Shown one piece after another: positions 25,298-36,600 of a stretch of 64,000 nt of DNA (positions within the stretch are counted from its first letter, which is position 1; each line of letters begins with the position of its first letter). A program made the translations under genes and the position numbers. This DNA comes from Macrocystis pyrifera. Lineage: Eukaryota; Sar; Phaeophyceae; Laminariales; Laminariaceae. The stretch is taken from the NCBI GenBank assembly GCA_031763025.1, contig JASSKH010000001.1, forward strand, positions 7,993,024 through 8,057,023, given 5' to 3'. The notes beneath the pieces were generated by a model. The model saw only the letters and a program-made list of their open reading frames with translations, made no database searches and had not been told where the DNA came from.

Positions 25298-25495
25298 ACA
25301 AATACATTTAGTTTGGTTGGCTTTGGGCCATGACGCCAATACGTTTTGGTTGGCTTTCGGCTTTGACGCCAATTGCAGTTATATTGCAATTGGGGTAATA
25401 GCCCAAAGCCAACCAAACTAAATGTTATGACGCCAATTTCAGTTATATTGCAATTGGGGCAATACCCAAAGCCAACCAAACTAAATGTATTTGTG
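25298..25495. repeat. Hairpin-forming triplicated unit in left arm
   Basis: ACAAATACATTTAGTTTGG... at 25298 pairs over about 30 bases with its complement ending at 25495. Inner copies of AAAGCCAACCAAACTAAAT at 25405 and 25469 show that a roughly 65-bp unit was repeated in both orientations. The right arm has a single short version near 47270-47320. Confidence 0.7.
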
Positions 25496-25639
25496 TAAGA
25501 AACGGTGAAGGATGTAATAATCGCGTTTTTTGTGAATGTAATGTGAAACGTAAGATCGGGTGACGCAAGAGTAAGAATGACATTCGTCTAATAATAAGGA
25601 TAACATCTTTCATCAGTGCCGGGAGAGAGTGGAGTAGTG

Positions 25640-25905
25640 CATTACATGTGGATGATATACAACATACAGGCTGTTGTTTCAAGGAAGGTTCGGGACAGAG
25701 GGGAAAGCAGCAGTGCCGGCAACGACAACGGTTATGGAAATGTTGTATAGTTGCTGGGCGGCCGCGATTTCGATTTAGCCAGCATAGGAGTTTGGATGAG
25801 ACATGATATGTAAATAGTCTTCCAGGCTGCTGTAGTAACGAGGCGGGAGGCCCAGAATGTGGATCTGTCAGGGATGTACATGGCCCGGGAGTGGCGTGCA
25901 GGGAA
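25640..25905 (-). pseudogene. OTU-like 3' exon, left-arm copy, with stops
   Basis: On the minus strand this matches the better-preserved right-arm exon: ILGLPPRYYSSLEDYLHIM, then HPNSYAG. It has an in-frame TAA where the right arm has GGC TAC, and a TGA before the final NNSLYVVYHP block. The upstream Zn-type exon seen in the right arm (KCYNC) is missing here, replaced by sequence next to the poly-G tract. Confidence 0.5.
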
Positions 25906-26039
25906 TGGCGGGGGGGGGGGAAGGGGGGGGGGGGGGGGGGGGCAGAATTCATTGTTTTTGTACTGCTCTACAGCGGCACAACAGCAGTACGTAATCGCTT
26001 GCTATACGACGGCAGCAGCAGCAGCAGAAGCAGCAAGTA

Positions 26040-27065
26040 TATGCGTAAAACGCAGCAGGAAAACGGCCAAAATATTTTTTTAACGTACCCAAACGACCAT
26101 TTGGGTGCAAAAACGACCAAGAAAAACAGTAATCCGAATACATAGAACAATCAGTGGATATTGAGCCAGCATTAGCAGTATCAGCCGCAGCAGTCGCAGC
26201 AGCAGCAGCAGCCGCAACGGCTTCGAGCGGTGGTTGCGGCGGCATTAGCAACTTTAGCAGCAGCAGAAGCAGCAATGGATCGCCGCAGCGTTGGCAGCAG
26301 TAGCGGCATAGCAAAGATATGATAAAAAAGAGGAAACAAAGTATGTACCCTGGTATGCCGCGACCGCAAAAACTACGAAATTTCATTGGCGAAACAAAAA
26401 TATGTACACACAAATGACCAGCATGATGTACGACGTACAACGCAGCAGCAGCACCACAGCAGCGTAGCAGTGATATGGAAAGAACGAAGCCCAAAACGAG
26501 AAAAAGCAGCACGTACGCAAAATGCAGCAGCAAAATGTCCAAAATATTTTTTCCAGGTACCCAAACGACCATTTAGGTACAAAAACGATCAAGAAAAACA
26601 ATAATCCGAGTACATGCGAACATCCAGTGAATATTGCGGGAGCATTATTATTAGCATTAGCAGCATTAGCAGCAGCAGCAGCAACGGATCGCCGCAACGT
26701 TGGCTGCTGCGGCAGCAGCAGAGCAACGATATGAAAAGAAGGAAGAAAAAAACTACGTACCCTGGTCTGCCGCAATCGCAAAAACGTACGGTAATTATTG
26801 ACGATACAGAATATGTACACACACATGAGTGTAATACACACACAAATCACGTCCAGCATGATGTACGGCAACAACGTAGCAACACCACAAAAAAAATCGT
26901 TGACGATAAAGAAATATGTACACACGCACAAGTGTAATAGGCACACAAATCATGTCCAGCATGATGTGTACGGGAACAGCGCAGCAGCGCCACAAAACGA
27001 CAAAACGACCAAGAAACACAATTATCCGAGTACATACGAACATTCAGTGAAATTGCGGCACCACT

Positions 27066-27105
<40 letters not shown>

Positions 27106-27920
27106 GCAACGGATCGCCACAGCGTTGGCAGCAGCAGCAGCATAGCAACGATATGAATAGAAGGAAGAAAAAAAGTATGTACCCCGAGTCCGTCCGAAAA
27201 GTATTTTTGGTACCTCACTATACATAGACCCACCCCCGCATGCTGTACGGCAACAACGCAGCAGCAGCAGCATAGCAACAATACGAAAAGAACCAAGCCA
27301 AAATACGAGAAAAAGTAGTTCTTACGCAAAATGCAGGAGCAAAACGACCAAAATATTTTTTTTACGTATAAAAAAAAACATTTGGGTACGAAAACGGCCA
27401 ACAAAAACAATAATCCGCGTTGGCAGCAGCAACATAGCAACGATATGAAAATAAGAAAGAAGAAAAGTATGTACCCTGGTATGCCGCGATCGCAAAACCT
27501 ACGGAAATTCAGTGACGATACAGAAATATGTACACACACAAGTGCAGCATGATGTACGGCAACAACGCAGCAGCACCACAGCAGCAGCAAGCAGCAGCAT
27601 AGCAACGATAGGCTAAAAAATCAAACCAAAAACGAGAAAAAGCAGTACGTACGCAAAATGCAGGAGCAAAACGACAAAAATATTTTTCACGTATCAAAAG
27701 AACCATTTGGGTACAAAATCGACCAATAAAAACAATAATCCGAGTACATACGAACATTCAGTGGATATTGCGGCAGCATTAGGAGCAGAAGAAGCTACAG
27801 CAGTAGCAGGAGCAGAAGCTGCAATGAATCGCCGCAGAGTTGGCAGCAGCAGCGTTGGCAGCAGCAGCAGCAGCAGCATAGCAACGATATGAAAATATGG
27901 AAGAAAAAAAGCATGATGTA
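26040..27920. repeat. CAG-rich composite satellite, left arm
   Basis: At least five diverged higher-order units are spaced about 330-470 bp. Marker CAAAATATTTTTT is at about 26070, 26539, 27349 and 27676, with a partial unit at about 27000. Each unit combines CCATTTGGGTAC, AATAATCCGAGTACAT, a CAG run, CAACGATATGAAAA, TATGTACCCTGG and CAGCATGATGTACGGCAAC. Long poly-Cys/Leu or poly-Gln frames through it are composition artefacts. Confidence 0.8.
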
Positions 27921-28104
27921 CCCTATTAATAGTATGCCGCCATCGCGAAACCTACGGAATTTTATTGACGATCCGAAAATATGTACACTTCCAGCATGAT
28001 GCACGGCAACAACGCAGCAGCACTACAGCAGCAGCAAGTGCACAGCAGCAGCAAGTGCACAGGAGCAGCAGGTGCACGGCAGCAGCACTCATGGCGTGGC
28101 GCTG

Positions 28105-28105
<1 letters not shown>

Positions 28106-28169
<64 letters not shown>
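28106..28169. repeat. (CAG)n, about 21 units
   Basis: Pure run of about 21 CAG triplets. The corresponding site in the right arm (about 45118-45137) has only about 6 CTG triplets. Confidence 0.95.
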
Positions 28170-28170
<1 letters not shown>

Positions 28171-28529
28171 GAAAACGAGCAAAGGGGGTACGTAGGGTCA
28201 CCAAAACATGTACACATAGAAATCGTGTGCACCGAAAATGCACCACAGTAGCAGCAGCACTCACATCGTTCGGTGCAGCGGTGACGGCGACAGCTGAATC
28301 CTCCGTTCCTTCGTTCACGTCCCGCAAACAGTTGTGCATGTGCGCGTTCGCGTGCACTGTGTAAGAGGAGCCGACGCGACGCACGAAGGGGAAAGAACGA
28401 GCATGGATGAGTCCAAAAAATAATAAACGCTTTGAGGTAGGTTTGTATGCAAAAAGGCAATTGAAAACCCCCAAAAAACGTACTGGCAACAGACAGCATT
28501 CAACAATAGACCCAAGACACTCACCACTG

Positions 28530-28990
28530 TCAGCAGTCTCGAGGGAGTACGAGACAGTCCCTTCCTTGTTCGGGCGAGCACAGAACTCGCAGTTGGTTGC
28601 CCAATACAGGATGATCCCGCCATCATCGCACATGAGATCCTCGCAGGTGGCGAAGGCCACGTTTTTGCCACCAGGCGCGGAGTTCTTGGGCAAGTAAGTA
28701 AGTGCTGGTCCGTGCACCGGTCGCAAACAACAGTCGGCACCAGGTCGGTCTTTGTCGTTGCCGCTCTCTTGCCAGAGGGCGAGGACCACGCGCCTGTCGA
28801 CGAGGGGGGGGTGAACTTAGGGGGCGTGGGGAAGGGAGAGGCGGGGGTTGCAGCACCAGCAGGTTCGCCACCGACAGCAGCAAGCAGGTTGGCCGCCTAC
28901 AGCTGCATCTAGACGCCGTTCGTCGAAGGCGAGACACCTCTTCTAGGCGTTGTGCGAAGAGCTGTCTATTGGTTGCAGTTTTTTTTTTAT
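28530..28990 (-). pseudogene. Cys-rich exon of the inverted-repeat gene, left-arm copy
   Basis: The minus strand encodes a Pro/Arg-rich lead (LLVLQPPPLPSPRPLSSPPP) and then, across a frame change caused by a duplicated ACTT near 28690, a block with paired cysteines: VVCDRCTDQH, GGKNVAFATCEDLMC, ATNCEFCARP, ending ETADS at a good donor (GTGAGTG). Three Cx2-4C pairs suggest a zinc-binding module. It is the first part of the gene whose 3' exon is OTU-like. I do not recognise the family. Confidence 0.4.
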
Positions 28991-29207
28991 AAATTTTGAA
29001 ATACGTCAGCTGTGAGTTCGACTGATTAAATAGTTGAGTTTGCGAAGAAGAAAGAAGAAAAGTTGTTCGGCTGTTTGGCTGTTCGGCTGTTTCAAAGAGG
29101 AAGGGCTGGTTGCGAAGAGCTGTCTATCAGTCGGTCTGTCTCCCAAGAGCTAGCAAGTGACAACGACCTCAAAAATCGTAATTATAGTTGTATTTATAGT
29201 TGTATTT

Positions 29208-29918
29208 AGGCCAGATCTTATGCAATATTTTTTGAGTGATTGAAAAAGGCAGCAAGTCGGATTTTCCTGCGGCAAAAAGCCACACCAGATCGGTGCGCCA
29301 TGTGCCATCTTATGGTGTTTTTGGTTTTATTTCATGGGAGAACAAAAAGAAAAGAACAGAACCGAGATCTTGAAGTTTCCTTGAACTCTACGTACGTGGA
29401 CTGCTTGCGGCCGTCGTAGTCAGAAAAGAAGAACGTTAGATTGTTTTGATACTGCTGTAGTCTCGTCCTATTCGTATCCAAAGTTGTTTTGCCTAGAGCA
29501 GCTGCAGTTGGGCGGCCGCAAGGGACGCGATGGTGGCCAAGGTATTGATGCCCTCTCTCTCCGTAGTGGCCGATGCACAAGTGCTGGAGCCCAGCTGTGT
29601 ACAAGAGTAACCAAGCATGTAGCGTCGTGACCCATCATGAGCCCTGTCTGTAACCTATACAAAATTGTACAATGCCTCCGAGGTCTTGTGCAAAAGCAAA
29701 TTTTATCACTTTCAGAGTTGATCAGAAAAGGCTGTAAAAAAAAATCACTTCCTGGAATTTCATGAGTGATAAAATCTCGGAGGAACATTTTTTCCACCAA
29801 ACAGGCCCCATAAGGCGTGATTTTGATAAAATCTGATCAGAAACGGGACTAGATACCCCGAAGCCTCCGTAAACAGCCATATAATCACCTCAAAAAAAAT
29901 TGCATAAGATCTGGCCTT
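29208..29918. mobile_element. 711-bp element with about 28-bp terminal inverted repeats
   Basis: The left end AGGCCAGATCTTATGCAAT then ATTTTTTGAG is inverted at the right end (CTCAAAAAAAAT then TGCATAAGATCTGGCCT). No intact transposase frame lies inside; the ORF at 29468-29800 (-) is unrecognised. It begins exactly where the left inverted-repeat arm stops matching the right arm. Likely a non-autonomous DNA transposon. Confidence 0.7.
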
Positions 29919-30109
29919 ATAACACATCTAAAATATACCCTGGTCTAAACAATTAGTTTGTCCTGTGCAACTATCAATACTGTTCTAGGCACGAGCGCGG
30001 TACAGAAAGCTATTGACAATACTACAAAGTAGGAAACCCGTAAGTCAAATGATCAAATTGAAATCGTCAAGGATCAAGTTGAAGTCGGGAAACTGTCCGA
30101 ATGAAACTT

Positions 30110-30220
30110 ACTATTAGGGGGGACCATAGTAAATAGGACCTACGGTATACACAAAAAACTATATTTTCCGATATTTTTAGTAACAATATTGGTCCTATTT
30201 ACTATGGTACCCACTAATAT
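30110..30220. mobile_element. Short TIR element (MITE-like), copy 5
   Basis: Well-preserved copy in the opposite orientation: left GGGGGGACCATAGTAAATAG, then GACCTACGGTATACACAAAA; right TTGGTCCTATTTACTATGG. Flanked by ACTATTA and CTAATAT. Confidence 0.75.
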
Positions 30221-30639
30221 AAAGTTTTAAGCCACTGGATATCCCTCCTTCTCTCCGCGGTTTGGCGACACCCACAGACCTATAATAGTAATAGGTCAAT
30301 ATGTACGTACGGTGTGTTCACGGTTGTGTGGGTGAAGGCGGGTACGCTTTCACGTCTTGTACGCATCATTCGAAATTCTACGTTTCTGGACTCGGGTGTG
30401 TAGTGGCACACCTGCGAGATCGTTAACATTGTACGTCTATGCTTTGTATGTAACCTTGCCCTCTTGTTCGTTGACGCGTGGTGCGTCCGTTGTTGTGGTT
30501 TGGAACGACTGGATGGAAAAGCTTGTTTTTTTCCAGCACATCACGGCTACTGCTGTAGTCTGCAGTAGCTCGCAGGACAGGAGCAAAAGCTGAGGGCGAG
30601 CCATATACTTCTCAACTCCGGGTCGACTCGTCCTTCCCG

Positions 30640-33600
30640 ATGAACATGATAACCCTTCGTCTCCACCAAGCACGACCTAGCGGAGCTACAGCATCAGTAT
30701 TGTTGCTGTGTGTGTTTCTGCTGCTGGCAATAAGCTCGTCCCGGACGTCGGCCCAAACTTTATGTGGAGTAGCGCAAACTACGCCAATTCGAGTCGAAAA
30801 CGCAGCTGGAGTGGACATCCTAAGGGCGGCTCTCAACTGCACCGGCGGCGGTAGGGTGGAGGCTAAATGGGCTGGCTATGTCCCACTTAGCGCTCCGCTT
30901 GCGGTTGCGGAGGGCGCCTTCTTGTCCGTGACGGGGGAGGATGATCTCGCCGAGGTTCACGGCGACGGCTCTCAGAGTAACGGGACCCGTCTGTTCGTCG
31001 TTTCTCCGGGTGGTGGTCTAACTCTGAGTGGGCTGAAGCTGTCAGGAGGTTCGGCGGAGGCTGGCGGTGCGGTATTTTCGCGTGCCGCAAGCGTGACGCT
31101 GGATAACTGCGTGTTCGAAGGGAATGTTGCCACCGGCGGCAACGGGGGTGCAGTGTTGGTCGAGGGGGGGAACTTGACTATAGTCGGGGGAGAGTTCTTG
31201 TCCAACAACGCGACTCGATACGGTGGCGCCGTGCATGCTGCCAGCAGCTTGTTGAAAGTTCGAGGAGGATCGAGATTCAAGCGCAACGAGGGGATCGGGG
31301 GCGGTGGGCTGTTCTGTGGAATAGGCGAGACGGCATCAGATGAACAGGCCGCTTATTGCTCCATCGTAGACGCGGAGTTCGTGTCCAACAATGCTTCCCG
31401 CAAGAGCGAAGATTCTATTCCTGGTTTTTCAAACCTCGATGGAGGAGGAGCTACCATGTTCCTGGCGGCCAGTGCCGAAGTAATCAATTCTACGTTCAGC
31501 CGGAACCACGCCCGGCTTTCGGGTGGGGCCCTGCATGGAGGGCTCGACACCAAAGTCTTGGTGAACAGATGCAGGTTTGATAACAATACGTCGGGTAAAT
31601 ACGGTGGCGCGATCTCCGCTGCTTCCATGACCCTGGGAGGAGGCACACAACTCACAAACAACAAGGCGGAAGAAGACGGCGGCGCGGTGAGTGCTACCAT
31701 ATACCGGTGCTGTTGTTTCTTTTTCACGGGTGCATGGTACTACATACGGCAGTAGTCCTCATTCATTGGACAACGTCCTCTTCTTTTTGTACGCACTGCC
31801 GTGTAACAGGAGTCGTTGCAAAACAACCAACATACTCACACATGTATGGTGTATACTTCTCGCAAGTATTTCTACGCCCACATGTACGTGTATACTGCTG
31901 TATATAGTCTATATCGTACCTGGTACAGTGTAAGCCCACGAATAAAACATGGCTTCATAAAAATGACCCACGTTTTGGGAAACGCCAAGAAAACTGAAAC
32001 TAAGGAATTGTTATCAGCGACGAACGCCACACTATACTCAAGGTGGTTCAAGCATGGTGTCAGAACGAAGTTGTATGGTTTGGTCAGGTTGGGCGTTTCT
32101 TGTCGACGTGCCCACACTGAAATCAAGCACATATATATTATGATAGTATTATTCTTAGTCGCTGCTCCTTTCATGGTTATGGACGGTGGAAGAAAGCGCT
32201 AATCTGTTCTAGCGATAAAATGTCAAGACACGCGCCGTTCGTAGTTTGGATGATGGAGAAGAGCTTGCTTAGCCACCCAGGATGAGAGGTACATCACGAC
32301 GTCACGAGCGACATCTTCAAATCTTGTTTTTAACGTGCGTCATTTTGGGTCAAAACTGCAAAAATATTCCGAAACATCTCAGAATGCGTCCCTACCAATC
32401 AAAACGTCTAAAAGTCCCGCCGTTCGGCGGTAAGGTGTTCTTGTCGTCATATATAATCCCTGTCTAAAATGTCTCCTTCAGACCGCACACACCATTGTGG
32501 ACAAGTGACGCTCGTCGCTCGAACCTGCTGTACCCACAAATTTGCATCGGGTACATCGCAGCACATACGTATTGATCCTTCGACATTCAGTGCATGGAGA
32601 CCCTTCATCGGTCGGCCACGTCGACATCCTTGGACCCGCCGCCTGCTTAGGGCGCTCGGCGCTCAGACATGAGCCTGTATGCAGATTTCACATTAATTGA
32701 TGTGACTACTGCAGCTATCCCATCGTATTGTTTCTTACATGTTGTCAATCGATTTATGTAATAATTAGTGTTTACGGTGAATAGCATGCATTCCTAGCAT
32801 GGAGTACTACAGCACAAAATGTACTAAAAAAACATCCAGCGTTGACTATTGTATAGCCCAGTAATGCGGGTGCATCAATATCAAACAACAATTGCAAGTT
32901 GGTAGTTGTTCCCTGGAGATTCTGGGGTTGCACACGTACACACGTTTGAGTCTTGGGTGCACGACGTACACGTGATCCTTTGTGGCAAAAATAGCGCCGT
33001 GATACCGTTTGTACACGCAATGCTGACTAAAGGGATTGCCTCTAATCGGCGAGTCCGACAATCCGGCTCAACGGCCAGACGGACCTCAGGTGGTGCTTCA
33101 GTTAGATATGAATTATTATTATAAGGCAAAACGTCACCGCTGATTGCCAGCCTTCTCTACCAGTAATGCACGCTACCGAGCTTACACTGGATAGGCTACT
33201 GCACTACAATCGCTACGAAACGATGATTGCGACAATTAAGTCATTTTGATCATATTACGGGGACGTTGGTACGTTCAAGAATGCGTCAAGTACCCGCGCG
33301 TAGGTATTTCATCAACATATGTATACGGCTTGGAACTAGAGCAGAGGATTGGCAACCAAGGTCCGTATTTCGTGGTTGCAGAATGGTTGATGCAAATGAA
33401 CGAGAATCCTGAGCTGTTTAGCCCATTCTTGCACTTCTTTGGCCCCAACCACTTACTACCCGACATGGGAACGTAGTTTTGCGCCCAGCAGCTTGTATAC
33501 GGCTTGGAACTAGAGCAGAGGATTGGCAACCAAGGTCCGTATTTCGTGGTTGCAGAATGGTTGATGCAAATGAACGAGAATCCTGAGCTGTTTAGCCCAT

Positions 33601-36600
33601 TCTTGCACTTCTTTGGCCCCAACCACTTACTACCCGACATGGGAACGTAGTTTTGCGCCCAGCAGCGTCTTTGACGACCACTCCCGCACACATATACCAT
33701 CCGCCTGGAGAACAACAGTCTTCTAGTGAAGGCCAGTTCTTCTTCGGGAATGCAGCCATTGTGATATGCTCCCTGGCGTGAAAGTAAACACTTCAGCGTT
33801 TGTTAGAGTTTTTGTGTTGCTCGCTCGCAACTTCGAATACACGAAAACACATCGTGAGTCGTTTCTCGCTGCCTACGACTGCCGTCTGGCGCACCCGACG
33901 CCCTCACACACCCCATCTGGAGCATCCTCTCAATTTTGCGGGCTGTAGTTTCGTGTGAAGAGCTGTAGCTGTTCGCAAATGAAGAGCAAACGTTCAGGTG
34001 GGGGGAGGGGGGGTTGTCTCATTTTGTGCACCCCAATTTTCGACCAATTTCGACAACAGGATCGCCTCTTAGCCGAGGTGTAGGCCTCTGTTGAGAACCT
34101 GCGGGGGGTCAATTTCGAGAAAAACACAAGGTGCCCTGATGAACTTCTGACAAGTCGCCGTCGTTCTAGGGTTAGCACCAACCAACCTTGGTTCTAAACG
34201 GAACGAGTTGAGATAGCGATGTGTTTTTTCTGTTCCGATAAAACGTATAGATATTAGAGTGGCCGGAAACCCGTGGACGAAGAGACGCTTGGGTGCCAGC
34301 GTGCCCGTAACCAACACTCTCGTCAGTAAAAGTTGCAAGCAAAACCAACTGTTTCCTGGAAATCACACCCCGGGGCTATGTTCTAACATGAAGCTTGTCC
34401 CGTGAAATAACTGTGCACACTGTTTCCTCCGTCACTTGGAAGCCTGTTAGGTCACTCGAATGCACCATTTCGTAGCTTAAAGCTCGTGCAATGACCCATC
34501 CTTGCCACTCACGGGTTTCCTGATTCGCAGTTGCGCTTTCAAGATAGAATGGTCATGGGGTAGGAAATTCCAAACAATAAACATTCGGGACGGTAACTTT
34601 ATTTGCAGACGCGATTGCCATGGACGGGGGTGTTGAGAAATGGGCATCAACAGCTTATTGTCATGATCGTTTGTAGCCGCTGTAGTTCGACAGCTTCTCT
34701 CCCCAGCTCTCAGTAGCATAGAACACTTCCATAGCGAACGCCCAACAGGAAGCGCAGACTGTTAACTCAAGAGTTATGTTTTTCGCATATATCTCAAGCT
34801 ACCTGATATATGGGGGTCAGTGCCAAGCAAGACTGAAATGTTCTTGACGATGTCACGTCACCTCTCAACGCCTTCTCGACTTAGTGACCGCCGATACATC
34901 TGGTTTTATATGTAGGAAATTTGACATATCGCGGAAACGGGCGACTGTTATCCACGTATGAAATAGGCCACGTACTCGTGACCACATAGCTTCTATATCT
35001 ACTGGGTATATTGCTGGTTCAGCACGAAGATTAGTTGTGCTCGACGTCGATGGGTAGAAGTGACACTTTCGTATGAAGAACACGCACACCAATTCGTTAC
35101 AGGTGTCATATGCAAGTGGTGAATACTCAAACGCTCAAACCAAAATTAAGGCCCAGTTGATAATATTTTTGCGATGCTGTATTTCTCCAGCCTAGACCGT
35201 CCGCAACTCCGTTGTGCAGGTGCTGGGGTGGAATGCGAATGGTACGATCATCTTTAACGATGTCCTCTGCGCAGGAAATTTGGCTGAATTCGAAGGAGGC
35301 TGTTTCTATGGCGTCGGTACGGGTATCATCAATGATGGAACGGTTATGATTGACAATTCGGGAGACAGCGGCGGTGCTATATGTGAGCGCAAAAAATGTC
35401 AATCTGGATCCCTTAGGGGGGTTACTGCTGCTGCTACCCGGACTGGTATGACAATTTCAAACATATATTGGGGCACCGAAATGCCAGACGCAAACATCTC
35501 CTTAAGCAATGTTGTTGTCATATCGTGTGCTGGTGACTCATGCGATAAACGGGTTGCTCGGGCGGCGCAAGGGAGTTGGTTTAGCCATGAATAGGTCGTG
35601 CACATTTTTGTACAAAATGAAACCTCGGTATGTGTATACGTTCGACGTATGTCATGAGCCAGAAACCTGATCGCGGTATTTCGCCGACATTGCAATGGCT
35701 ATGGTCAAAGCGACCTAGGTAAGTTGGCCCAAAGGCGTGCTGTGCGCCAACGAGGATTGTGACAATCCCCATGGAGGACGACCCCTCCGACCTTACATCC
35801 CAGATATATATCAGTACTTGATGCACCGTCAGCGAGGTTGATTCACGTTCCGTTGCGTGTAATTGTTCCCACCATACACCTCCCAGTTGCGGATGACGGC
35901 AGCGACATCAGCGTCAGCGGTGGTAATTTCTCGGGCGGATCCACCACAAGAGGCGGGTTCCTCTTCGCTGATTTCAAGACCCGTGTGAAGATCAGCGGGG
36001 GGGTGATGGAAGACAACGTTGCGACATTAAAAGGTGGAGCGATCTATTGCAACGGGGACGAGGCATCAAATATTTCGATCGAAGGAGGAAGCTTCCGAAA
36101 TAACAAGGCACTGGAATCGGGCGGGGCGATCGCATTGTGGGGAGCTACTACCCTAGTGACAATCACGGGAGGCACTTTCGAGGACAATGAAGCAACGTGA
36201 GCCTGCTACAGTAACTACCAATAGATCCCTTGAGTCGATAGAGTGGCGTGTGTGGCTTGTGGGGTCTTGGTTTGGGCCGCATGATCTAGTGCAGGTATAC
36301 CGAAGCACTGAATCCCGCTGCTTGATGCCGAAATCCCTACGCCTTGACACATAAGAAACGTCCTGGCATGTGTATGTACGCGTTCCCCTCTCCTTCTCGT
36401 CGGAGAGTGTCTATGCGCGCTGGGTTTGCTTTTGATATATCTTCCCGTGCTAAGACCTGGTTGCCCTGTCTTTTATTGCCGCCCACCACCCACTTCCAGA
36501 CAATTCGGCGGTTTCGTTCTCGTGGAGGAAGAAGCTAGTATTTCTTGCGCGGGGGCTACCGTCAGAGGAAACTCCGCCGGCGACCAAGGCGGTGGGATCT

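Larger units (their letters stand above)
25249..29207 (-). repeat. Left arm of long inverted repeat (about 4.0 kb)
   Basis: This stretch is the reverse complement, with indels, of 44196-47372. Matching landmarks include AAATACAACTATAATTACG (29181-29207 against about 44200), the Cys-rich exon near 28530-28760 and the CAG satellite. Others are the poly-G at 25909-25942 (poly-C at 46581-46591), the OTU-like exon near 25640-25900 and AAAGCCTTGTATATA at the outer end. The arms are about 15 kb apart and enclose gene B. Confidence 0.8.

Noticed and set aside
26383-28789. Long minus-strand frames rich in Cys/Leu (up to 275 codons)
   Set aside because: They are translations of CAG/CTG satellite; all frames stay open because of composition, and the other arm breaks them.
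33275-33715. 146-codon minus-strand ORF with two identical 58-residue repeats
   Set aside because: It exists only because a 174-bp unit was duplicated in an intron; no domain or start context.
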